Of a stretch of DNA of 64,000 bases, positions 38,250 to 49,400 are shown in pieces. Under the pieces are notes generated by a model that searched no databases, was not told the DNA's origin, and saw only the letters and a program-made list of their open reading frames with translations. The stretch covers positions 10,487,161 to 10,551,160 of the forward strand of contig CM025853.1 in the NCBI GenBank assembly GCA_003952965.2, in the 5' to 3' direction. A program made the position numbers and the translations under genes. Every line of letters starts with the position of its first letter. Position 1 is the first letter of the stretch. This stretch comes from Morella rubra. Lineage: Eukaryota > Streptophyta > Magnoliopsida > Fagales > Myricaceae.

Positions 38250-38897
38250 GGATTCCCCATTACCAGAACATGTTTGTCAGTGCATGCATTTGTCCCTGAT
38301 CAAGAATGATCTTCATTAACACAGTGAAAAAAGCAGAAGAAGTGTCGAGATTATCATGCCTACACGCACAGAACCCACAGAAAGAGAGGTAAAAGTCGTT
38401 CGTGTTCACTAAATACGACAAATACTAACCTTGGAATTTCTGCAACTCTTTGGCTTCTTCAATCCAGGCACTTTACACTAAGTTTTCCTTCCGGTGAATG
38501 TTTGCCTTATGATACAAGATGTTAAAAGGAAAGAAAAAACAAGAAAGATAAAGCTGTTGGGAGAGGAAAGAAAGTCGTATATGTTGCAGAAGAAGAAAGA
38601 AAGCTAAAAGCAGTGTCAATTGATAAAAGGTGCGGCTAATAACAGTAAAAATGGTAAGGAAGAAAGGGTAGTAGCAGCAATCATTTATAGCAAGTAGAAC
38701 CCTGGAAACCAGCTTCTGCAAAAGAAGCCAACAGGAGAGATTAACGGAAACTGAAGGAGACAAACCCAGAAAAGGTAGATACCGCAGTAAATGAGCGGGT
38801 AAGCACCAGCAGTTCTGGAATTCGCATCACTGCTACTCCTCCGGTAGGCTCTGTTCTGCAGCGAGACCAAGGCCATCTTGGGATATTGAGCACGCAA
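38250..38897 (-). other. possible small multi-exon gene, unrecognised
   Basis: An exon-like start at 38897 (MRAQYPKMALVSLQNRAYRR...) or at the inner ATG at 38876 reads to ...AYPLIYC and a donor GTATCT at 38782. An acceptor TTTTGCAG 67 bases downstream would give a protein of about 49 residues ending EAGFQGSTCYK; without splicing the frame ends after a hydrophobic tail. Further exon-like pieces with splice sites lie at 38477-38430 and about 38360-38260. I recognise no family, and gene structure and function are unresolved. Confidence 0.35.
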
Positions 38898-39418
38898 AAA
38901 GCATCACAGTGACACTGTCAGAGCGAGTCAGGGAGAGATTTCTAGGGGGCCACTGCGGTTGTAATTTGGCTGTGTTAGTTACCTTGGTACGAGCTAGTGT
39001 GGGACTCAGTCTGCTTTATCTACTGTTTGCAGATGTACGCAGTACGCGCGTTATAACAGGTTCCTGGCTTTTCCGGTCTATTCGTTGGAAGAACAACTTA
39101 TATTGGGGCCCAGGCTTAACCATATTTCCTTCAGCGGCAGAGCATATGTTTGATAGATTCGCCCCCAGAAAGTTCTTTACAGAACAAGAACTACAGTCTA
39201 TTCTTATCCCATTGGATTAAACAGGATAAGCTCCCTAAAAGATCAGTTTTAATGTATATTTTGACAATTAATTAGAGTAAATTTTTCATCCTCCTTCCAG
39301 AATCTATACTAACTGTACGTAGATTATGATCTTCTACATTGCTCCGAAATGAGTTCGGCAAGTCAAATAGCATAAGAGGATGGCAGCTCCTTTAGTATGG
39401 TCGCTCTTTATTTTTCAA

Positions 39419-39600
39419 TTTTTTTTTTTGGATAAGTAAGTAAGAAATAGTATTAGAAAAAACCCACTAGAGTTCACGGGCCATGCCCATGCACAGTTAA
39501 AGCCACCGTTTACAATCACATAAGGGCAAACACAGAACATATAAAGTTTACCCAGGGCCTACATACAAAAGGAGGACAACACTGTGACAGTGAATGATTA
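39419..39600 (-). repeat. possible LINE/SINE 3' end
   Basis: An 11-T run followed by ggataagtaagtaag. On the minus strand this is an end reading ...cttacttatcc plus poly(A), a form I associate with plant LINE tails. No coding sequence or target duplication was found; the upstream limit is a guess. Confidence 0.4.
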
Positions 39601-40149
39601 TAGGATTCACAACAGATAGAGATGCAAATGGCGGGCGTACCACCTTACTCGTTGGGCTGCTTCTATAATTATTCCCGGAGACTCTCACTTTATTCCGGAG
39701 CTTTTAGATGGTTTAACGTGGTTGTATGCGAGGCTACAACTCCTTGACAGTATTTAATTAGTTTTTCATGGAATAAATGCAATACAGTTTTGACATCACG
39801 ACAACAAATTACAAACAGTTCTCTCTCCCTGAAACGGTTTCAGTAGAATATGTATATATGGATGCAGAAAGCCACTTCTCGGTTGCTGGTATCATGCACA
39901 GACTACTCTTTATACGAAGGTGGCGGTTTGACATTAGTCAAATTCTTATTTTCATCTATTTTTAAAACTTAGTACAGCCAAAACCAAGTAGTCATTTGAT
40001 CCGCACGTTAACAGCTATAATTTTGCCTTAGTCTGTAGTCGTACGTTTTGAAACATTAATATGTTTACAAGTACGATATATTAATCATTCAAGAAAAAAA
40101 ATAAATAGTTATCAAAATCTAAATAAAGCATTCAATTTTTTGTTATCGA

Positions 40150-40335
40150 AAAAAATAAATAAAAATCACTTGTAGACAACTTCGAAAATCACTTATACTA
40201 TCACATTTTTACGTCTAATCTACTAACTAAATTGAATACGTGACATGTTGTGTGTTGTCAATATATTACCATGTGGCATGTCATATGTTTTTTAAAAAAT
40301 AAAAATTATGATTGCAATATTAAAATTAAAAATTA
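40150..40335. mobile_element. half of a long-TIR element, family C
   Basis: It shares with the right arm of the element at 52488-53029 the phrases 'cttcgaaaatcact', 'tatcacatttttacgtctaat', 'cgtgacatgt' and 'gtcaatatatta', read in the same order. Only one arm is present. Confidence 0.55.
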
Positions 40336-40906
40336 AAAATTAAAAACAATAAAATTTTCAATATTTAATACAAGTAACAACAAAAATACTAAACTTTTTT
40401 AAAAAATGAAACAGTGGATTTGAGGCCGGGATATCAATTTTTAAGGTTGAATAGCCTATCTAAAACTTTGTCCCTACTAGTGGCTAAAGATAATAAAAGT
40501 TCTAACCATGATATTTCCAATGATAGTAATGGCATGTTTCTCCATCAAAAAAATCAAAACATTAAATATTATTTCTATTATAATTTTTATATTTATTTTA
40601 ATTTTATATTTATTTTTTTCCTAATTTTATCTTAGAGGGACATTTGGATTAGTCCACATCATTTTTCACCTAATTTAACCTTCAAATTGAATTGCATGCA
40701 ACAATTGATTTTTTTGTTACTTGAGGGGTGTGATCAAAGAAATTGAAACTGAAGGGGATACTTTGATTTTACTCCATTAATATGAAGCGTATTATGATGT
40801 TTTCTCAAAAAATGAAGCTGTTGAAGTCTATCTGACTCAATCTCGATGGTTGATGTGAATCATTAATGTAGTAGCTGAATATTAAAATATTATTATTAGA
40901 CCTGAT

Positions 40907-42145
40907 TGTTGGCTTTTGTTCACAATTGATATTTTGATAATTTCAATAAATGGATTAAGTTTACAAAATAGACATCTTCAAATACAAAGACATTTTTATC
41001 AAAGAGCCAAAGACAAGAAAATTGAAGATCAAGAAGAAGTAAGGAGCTCAAAAGCAAAGATTTAAAACCTTAGAGTATAACCTTGTAACTCTTAGTTTCA
41101 CTTTTGACAAGGATTTGAATCGTACACTTGCATATCTTTCAAAACGTGCATAAACCGTCTTACCTCTTGTTTGAAAGATCAAATGGTTTCAAAACATTTC
41201 CAATCAAACTCTCAAACCTTTTATATACTTATGGGAAGTTAGTCTTTAAAATTGGATGTTTTAAAGTGGTAAAATCATGGTTTTAAATGAACTGGATCAT
41301 GTGCTTAAGTTGAAGAGGTCGACCGGCCTTCGACCGCTTGGTGTAGCGGTCGACCGGTATATATTTTGAAATAGATTCGTTGAAGTATTGACAATATGAC
41401 CGTTGAAGCATGACAATATGACCGTTGGGTAACGATAACCCTGAAGCGGTCGACTGGTACAACGGTAAAATTCATAACGGCTATAAACGATTAGTTTTCT
41501 CATGTGGCCTATATAAAGACCTTCCTATTGTCTCTAAACAAGAGAACTCGACCACGTATCATTTTACATAGCTTGAGAAATTTCTTAAACCTTCTTATTC
41601 TATATTTCTTATATCATTCACACAAATTACACTTTCATATCCTTGTCATTGTGTAAATCAAAGAGATAGAGCTTTCCATTTTCATATCCACTCTTTGAGA
41701 TAGTTTATTCTTGTAATCTTCCTATCCATAAGAGGTGATTCCTTTAGTGAGGTTGTTCACTAAAGAAGAAGCTTAGAGAGGGTATATCTCAAGCTTGGTT
41801 GGGTTGTGAGTGTTGAGCCCGGGAAAACACTTGTACGGTTCTCTAGCACCCGGAAGCTAGAGTGTACACTATTTGGAAGATAGTGGGAAAACCTAAAGGC
41901 TCGGTAAATGAGCTTGAGGGGTGGATGTAGGCAGGTTTGCCGAACCACCTAAAAATCTCGTGTTTGCTTTTCTAAACTCTACTATTTACATTTAGCACTT
42001 ATTTACTTATCGCATCAATACTTGTTTAAATATTTGTGCTAAATTATCATTTACTTTGCAAACACGGCTTTGGGGGTTAAAAGCGAAAAAGTTTGGAAAC
42101 CCAATTCACCCCCTCTCTTATGTTGCCTTAATCCTTGGACTTACA
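40907..42145 (+). mobile_element. probable solo LTR of a Copia element
   Basis: It begins TGTTGGC and ends TTACA, with flanks CTGAT (40902-40906) and TTGAT (42146-42150), matching at 4 of 5 bases. The inside looks like a long Copia (SIRE/Maximus-type) LTR: repeated CGGTCGACCG palindromes near 41319-41460, a TATA box (cctatataaagacc, 41508-41521), and a late accaattcaccccctct-like run near 42100. No PBS, polypurine tract or coding remnant adjoins, so the element has been reduced to one LTR. Confidence 0.7.
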
Positions 42146-44090
42146 TTGATAAGATTTTACTCTTAGAACTAAAATCGAATTCCATAGGATCCTAGTTAAA
42201 AAGATAAAAATAATTGGTTATTTGTATATTTATACGATGCTAGTCATCTATGCACATAGTTTCGCCACCTTCCTACAGAGACTAGATGGTGGTTCTCTTT
42301 CCTACTAGGATGATGAGAAAAAAAAAATTATAATTACAATCTTTATAATATTAATTTTTAACAAATCAGTTTTTGAGGTACAACTTTAAAGGAGTTGGTC
42401 CTTATGGTTCATTTTTTAGACATATGAGTATTTTTATATACAAAAATTAGCAAATTAATAGAAGATTGATATTGATTCGAGGTCGGATGTCTATTTTTGG
42501 GGTTAAATAACCAATTCCAAACTCTATCCTAGTTAATGGGTTAACGTTTGGTAAACATGGAGACCTCTATGTCTAAATAATAGACAACAGAGACCCCGAT
42601 ATATTTAAGCAATAGAGAACGGTACGTTCAAAATTGCATCCTAAATACTTATTGCTAAAAATGAATAGCAAATAAGCTGTATATATAGGTAATTAAGCAA
42701 AAACGAAAAAACAAGAAGAAGGAGAAGCCAAGGTCTTAAATTCAGTCACTGAGAGTTTATTTTCCGTTTTAGATGGTTTGGTCAAAATAGCAAGATGTTT
42801 CCTTCTGTTATTGACGGAATTTTGTGTACTATCTTTATTGATTTCATGGTGTTACATTGAGCTTGAGACTTAAAAAAAAAAATGGAAGACTGTGAAGGCC
42901 CGGCAACCACAGTACTGCTATAGTGCTATGAGCTTAGCAGGAACAGTGCACCTATAAATACATCACGTACGTACAGTGTCAATTTTTCTGTCATAAACGA
43001 AGGTAGATGTGTAGGAGTATCCAAGCTCTATACACGCAAAGAGAGACACAGAAATCTTAGCCTGATATGGTAAATTGTAGTTACCAGGCCATTCCTCTTC
43101 TCCTTTTAATCTGCACAATTCATTTAGGTTTATGTAACTGCTCTGCCTAAAGGCCAAAAGCACTTTAACCTACGACCCCATTAATGTCCTTCCCTATTTG
43201 GTTAGCTGCTCAATGTCATCGACCAATCCTTTTCAGATCTGCTTTACAATGTGATCAGGATATATATTGGCAACAGTACACAAGTCAAACTGACCTTTGC
43301 TAGCTGCTGGTTCAACCTTTTCAGATCTTCTTATGTGAGGGCTGCAGTAACACGCACATATCAAGCTGACGGTCTTCACTGAATCACTACTATGGTAATC
43401 CAAATTTTGGTACTTGAACTTCCCGTTGCTTCTCTCTTTCCTTCGTCATGAGCAGGCGTGCGAGCGAGGTGAAGTTTAAATTCTCTCTATATTAGCTGAG
43501 CTGAGTTGTGCTTCTTCGAAGAGTTTTGGCACAGTAATCCAAACCTGGCATCTAAATTAATAAAGAGACTCAACCTGGCATCTATATATATATGCTTCCC
43601 ATTATTTTTCCCTTTGTCTTTTCAGAAGATACGTTTGACTATCGTATCGACCATATATATACATTGATGAACTCGCAGAGTAGGATCATATATTTTGTCG
43701 AGTTTTTGCTATCGACTGTTTGTCCCCATTGCCTACGCTCCTGGGGAGAATATCAGCCTCATGGCACTCTGCAGATGCACGCGTGCAAAGAGAAATTAAG
43801 AAGAGGGAAAGAGGTCGTAGCTGGTCTTTTTTTACTGTTGTGCTTTGTAGCTGTTGACCATTTTTTCTTGGACAAGATCTTAAACAGCATGACCTAAAAG
43901 ATGGAGTGGTTAGAAACTTCATTACAGATTAAATCTCCCAGCTACTTCTGCAGCTAGCTAGAGCAGCCTATTTCTATCCTTTAGCTCACAAACCTACTTC
44001 CGTTTCCTTTTCTTGTATAGGTAACTGTTGCTTATAGAGACTGCACGTATATATGATAAAACCAGTTGGTGTTAGAAAAAAAATAAAAAA

Positions 44091-44765
44091 TAATGTCATT
44101 GTTAGTTTTTAATTAATTATTCGTCAATTTTAAATTAGACCAAATATTTATTATAAAAACGACGATTTACATCTTTTAATTTTTAAAAATTATTAATGTA
44201 CACTTCTCGTTTAAATCAATTATTAGGAGGTGTTTATTTGTCAAAATTTTGGAGAATATTCTTGAAATTTTGGAAATCTTTGCTTTATTGAGATTTATTG
44301 GGGTTTGTGAAAGGTGAAGTGTGTATGTGTAAAAGTTAAAAATTTTGAAGTGTGTTTGTTTTGTTAGAAATTTCCATACCCTAAAATGTTGGGAAAACAA
44401 ACGGCACTTAAATCAGACGGAAATGTATGAATGGACCAAAATACCTCTCTAAAATAATTTTAAAAAATCAATAAAAATTTCTAGAAATAAATTAAAACAT
44501 AGAATTTTAATAATTTTATTTAAAAAATATAGCTTTTTAAAATATTTTTTATTTTTAATAAATTTAATATTTTGAATAATTTTATCTTGTAAGGATATTT
44601 CGATCATTTTCTACGTATTTTCATTTGATTTAATGATTGATCTGAATAACAAAGGTACATTAATGATTTTTAAAAATTAAAAAAATAAATTAATATTTTT
44701 ATAATTAAGAGACGAGTTTGAAATTAATAAATAATTAATTAGAGGCAAAAAAAAAATTGACATTA
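44091..44765. mobile_element. long-TIR MITE, family B, with a nested insertion
   Basis: The ends are TAATGTCATTGTTAG on the left and the reverse complement of ...TTGACATTA on the right. The TIR sequence matches the copies at 11999 and 34431, and the left TIR is split by the element at 44226-44407. Confidence 0.75.
44226..44407. mobile_element. nested Tourist-like MITE (182 bp) with TTA duplication
   Basis: It splits the family-B MITE at a TTA, which is present on both sides (44223-44225, 44408-44410). The left end GGAGGTGTTTATTTGTC and the right end reverse-complemented (GTGCCGTTTGTTTTCCC) are related. The TTA duplication and ends fit PIF/Harbinger. Confidence 0.8.
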
Positions 44766-46189
44766 CCTCCTCTTTCCCTTTTTTCCCTCTCTAAAACCGA
44801 CTGGTTTTATGATATATACGTGCAGTCTCTATAAGCAACAGTTACCTATACATGAAAAGGAAACGGAAGTAGGTTTGTGAACTAAAGTATCGAAATAGGC
44901 GGCTCTAGCTGCAGAAGTAGCTGGCATGGGAGAATTAATCTGTATCGAAGTTACTAGCTACTCCATCTTTTAGGTCATGCTGTCTGAGATCTTGTCCAAG
45001 AAAAAATGGTCATCAGTTATAAAGCAAAAAAGTAAAAAACAGACCAGCTACGATCTCTATCCCTCTTCTTTCTCTTTGCATGCGTGCATCTGCAGGGTGC
45101 CATGAGGCTGACATTCTCCCCAGTTAATTGTACATATAATTGTTGCATCGGATAATTAACTTAGGCACTCTCTCACTTTCTCGTATGAAGTCATGGGAAT
45201 GGAAGAATTGAGAATGAAATGAAGTCTAAGTCTCGCGTTATATCGTTAATAAGTGAAGTTTGGCCTTATAAAGATTTTAAAAAACTTTAAAAGCAACCTT
45301 AACTAATTTTTTTTAAGGTTAAAGTGCAATATGACTATAATTTCTTTATCATTGCAAATAGTTATTTGTCAAATAAAATCTAGTAATGACCATGTGAATT
45401 TGGCAGAGGATATGGAAGGAGATTGAAATGCATGCCTCGAGTCCCACATGGAGGTGAAAGGAGGAAATGAACCCGCAATAAGTAGTTTAAACATCAAATC
45501 TCACATGATTTCTTCTGTAGTGGAATAAGATCGTAAAATGACTGAAGGAGTTTCGAAAAACAATCTTGAAAAGTTCTTATATTATGTAAATACCCTAATA
45601 AATATATTTTGGATTTGAATATTAAATAATTCAAACTCGCATAAGCTTAGTTGAGTTCATTTTAAGCTCCCAAATAAAACTCACATAAGCTTAAGTCAAG
45701 TCGTTTGAGTTAGTTTAAAGCGCTTTAAAATTTTCATGCAGTATGGGTACGCATACAATAGTTGCATTTTTTTTTACTATATTTGATAAACTGTTAGTAT
45801 TTTGTTATATTGTTTATATAGTTGTACGATTATTAATTACTATGTTATATATACACTTTTTTTTATTAGAATATTGTTTACTTGGTATTATATATTTAGT
45901 CAATTACTAGTGTTACATAATAAATTGAGTAGACTTATATATGAACATATACATATATGTTCTAGAGTACATTGCATATATCCTATACCATATATGAGCA
46001 ATATATTATTAATTTTCCATACACCTACATACATATTCCCATCATATATAATCTATACTTATATTTGTTATTCATATTCTATATATATTTAGGTTCACAG
46101 ATATAGTTTTGAAGGGGCCTTCAAACAGCCAATCGATATTCGAGGGGAGTCGGAATAAGTTCCTTTAGGCAAATCGTAGCAGGAATCAA

Positions 46190-46212
46190 ATATATATATA
46201 TATATATATATA
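46190..46212. repeat. (TA)n microsatellite
   Basis: About 11 TA units just beyond the 3' end of TAF2. Positions 45124-46458 hold no other gene that I can recognise; the part nearest 46458 is probably the TAF2 3' UTR. Confidence 0.85.
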
Positions 46213-46458
46213 ATGGTTAAACCAGCAGCTACAGAAGGAAGAGGATTTTTTTTTTTTTTTGCTGAATGAAAGAAAAGGAATTTGATCCTCTAGAGCAGCA
46301 GCCCTGAGATAAGACTTGAATTAGTTTACACAACCGGATTCTCTCCGGACAGCAATGATTCATTGAATTAAATTGCTTTTTTTTTTTCAATACAAGCAGT
46401 CCCTCGCATGAATACTCTACTTCAGACATTGCCGGGAAGTACTCTGTAAATCAAAATC

Positions 46459-49400
46459 CTACAACTTGTTAAGAGTTCGATTTTTAATTTTTATTCGGAT
46501 TTTCGGAGCGGCAGAAGTACCTTCTGATGCCTCGGGCTTGACATCAACCGTTCTGGTGATAACATCGGACCCCTTTGGTTCATTTGGATTCAAATGCACA
46601 GAAGCCAAGTTAACTGAGAGTTCCTCTTTTTTACTCGGTTCTCCTGACGATGCATTTGTGATCTCCTTGCCCAGCAACTTTGCCATCTCCTTTTCTTTCT
46701 GCTTCTTCTCCTTCTTCAAACGCTTCCGTTCCAAATACTCAGGGTCATCTCGGTGCCCTTTATGGTCTTCCCGCTTCCTTTTCTTCTCCTTCCCTTTCTT
46801 CTTCTTCTCCTTTCTGTGCAGAGAAGATTCCGTCATACCAACTGAACCACCATCAAGACCATTTCTACCAACTGAAAGAGTTTGAAGCGACGCATATTTG
46901 TGTGCATCAGCATCTACATTATTATCCTGCATGACGCTAGACGATAATTGAACATCAGGCTTAGGGTGTACAGAAACTTTGCTCGAATCAGCAGTGCACT
47001 GAAGTTCTTTTGCAATATCTTCACCATCACTTGCAGGTTTGGCACTACCAATGCTGGCAGTCATTCGGGACCCACGATCATGACATGAGTTGACTTCCTC
47101 AAGATTTTGGTTGCTAATGCTCACAACGTCTGCAAAGTTCCTTTGTGGTGCATCCACAGAAACAGAACTGCTAGCACCACGATCCATTTCACGTGGCCCA
47201 CCATGAGATCTTTCAACAGTTTGATTATCAGCCTCCTCAGTTCTACTGGTGGCAGCAGATTGCTTGACCCTGATCTTAAATGAAGGCATCTTCCGGTCAT
47301 GACAATTAGAAACAGTATCTGCGTCCTTGGAACCATGCGGAACAACCAAAACATCATGAGAAGGGTTTGGCATGTCAGGAGGTAGTTCTAAAGGATCTGG
47401 GACGTTAGAAGGAGGTTCTGGAGGGTGTGGGATATCAGAAGGCAAATCTGGAGGTTTCACTTCAGAAACAAGAGCAGAAAAAATGTTCTTCTGTTCAATG
47501 CAAGCTTCTGCATCACCCATAAGCAATGTCCTAGTTTCTCTGGGCACTCCATAAAGAGTTGGGGGCCTGAAATATTAAGAGCCCAAGTTCCACAAAAATT
47601 AATTTGGGGGGGAAAAAAGACAATGCTATTCTCAAGGAAACTCAAAAATCAAGAAGCTTTTTCCAATATGGAAAACCAAAAGAATTGCAAGCCCTACAAC
47701 ATTTATAATTGTGACAGCAAATTTGCAAAAACAGAATTTATCTACTCATTCAAATTTATTGTAACAAATGATTTTTTCCCTGAAGAAAATTAGGAAAAGC
47801 CATCCTACCTTCCTGCAAGAATTTGTATAATGCAGAACAAGTGGTGACGAAGAAAGACATTGTTGAATGCAATATGGCCATCAAGTAACCGGAGTAAGGA
47901 CACAAGCATGTCACTCTTTAAGGTATCAATAGAATCAGATCCACTGCTTATCTGACATAGCCGCATAGCATGCACAGCCAATTTCACTTGCCCTGCAATA
48001 GTTCAATGATCATTCAGTGCATAACCACCATATTATGAAACAACTTCCTCTCCACTTCTGTACAAACACCCAAAGTACAAATATCAAAATTGAGGCTCAT
48101 TAAAGAGTACCCTAGGGAAAAAATCCTCTTTCCTAGGCATACAATACAAAGAAAAAGAAAAATAGCCATGAAATATTTGGGAACACTGGAGAAATGCAGA
48201 CCTCTTAAAGAGGGCTCCTCCTCCAAATATTTGATAAACAATGACAGCGCAGCACCAATGCCTTTGCTGTGGAACTCTAGATCAAGAAGTGCCCTGCTTG
48301 CTTCAATCCGAACTTTCCATATTGTCTTAAAATCCCGAAAAGGTCTTATAAGTTCAAAGACACGATCCTGCAGCCATTCCAATAAAGTAGACATGAAGGC
48401 CAAGAACTCTGGAAAGCACTATGGGACAAGAAAATACTTACATGAGGTATGAACTCTGAAAGCTTTAACGCAATTTGCGTCAAGGTTCGAATACAGCTAA
48501 CAGTCAAGATCCCGTTGTGGCTAGGCATCAGCCTGGTACATGCCATTCACAGGTACACGATCAATAAAAGAGTCATGGCAATCGCCCACCGTATCAGATA
48601 TGCAAGGTGTTTAAACACACCTGTCAAATTGTAAAAGTCGGTCGATGCGCTTGAGAAGAGATGTTAAAAATAGAATACTCTGCAATAGATTAAAGGAGGA
48701 CCAGAAAGAGGTAAGGTCTCAAAACATCATCCGGTAGCAGAGAAAACAAAAGTCGGAATCCTGCTGAGGCATACCATATAAGTTCATGCAAGCATAACAA
48801 CCAAAGCGAAACAAACAACATCAACTTCTCGTATATGCAACTGCAGTGGCAGCTCTAGCAAAAAATTTAGGTACGCCAAGCACATACCAAAAGCAAAACA
48901 CAAACCATCGAAAAGAATAGTTGGGCAAAATTATATAAACACCAATGAAATGGCTACAGTATCTCATCCTAAGAATGTGGATGATCTGGTAATAAGTTAA
49001 AAAGTGTAAAACCTGATGACTCAGAAATACGTTCTAAAATATAAGGCTGCAGAAATTGCAGTCGCTCAGCACATAAGAATTGGATTTGGTTAGACAATAT
49101 GTGGTTGAGAGACAATGTAAGTATGAACAGCAGGTAAGAGGCCTCTTGGGTCCCCAAAAGCTGTATAACGACCAGGATAAGCACGTGTGTTTGCGGGTCC
49201 CAATTACCAAGTATTACAAATTCAGCATTCAGACATCATGGAACTGACAAGATAGCAAAGTGAACACAAGAACTGGGAAAATTCACTCTCGAATGTATAT
49301 AGTTAAAGACCCGAACCAAAATATATACATCTATATACGTATATAGATCTACATCTACATATATATATATATGTGTGTGTGTGTATGTGTGTGCGCGCGC

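Larger units (their letters stand above)
43741..45123. repeat. large inverted repeat centred on a MITE
   Basis: The arm at 43741-44075 and the arm at 44791-45123 are reverse complements over about 335 bases with few indels (for example ctggggagaat / attctccccag and gataaaaccag / ctggttttatgat). The 715 bases between are almost entirely one family-B MITE whose TIRs extend the symmetry. Transcription would give a long hairpin RNA. No gene is seen within the arms; a plus-strand frame of about 100 codons at 43592-43897 is probably chance. Confidence 0.85.

Noticed and set aside
38909..39220. Plus-strand frame of about 100 codons upstream of the 38.9-kb locus
   Set aside because: It starts at a GTG, its first ATG is very late, and no domain or splice context is seen. 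It overlaps what is probably promoter DNA of the opposite-strand candidate.
43592..43897. Plus-strand 101-codon frame as a gene
   Set aside because: It lies largely in an arm of the inverted repeat, and the matching arm does not preserve the frame. No recognisable protein.
46466..46885. Plus-strand 139-codon Ser/Phe-rich frame
   Set aside because: It is the antisense shadow of the Lys/Glu-rich last exon of TAF2.
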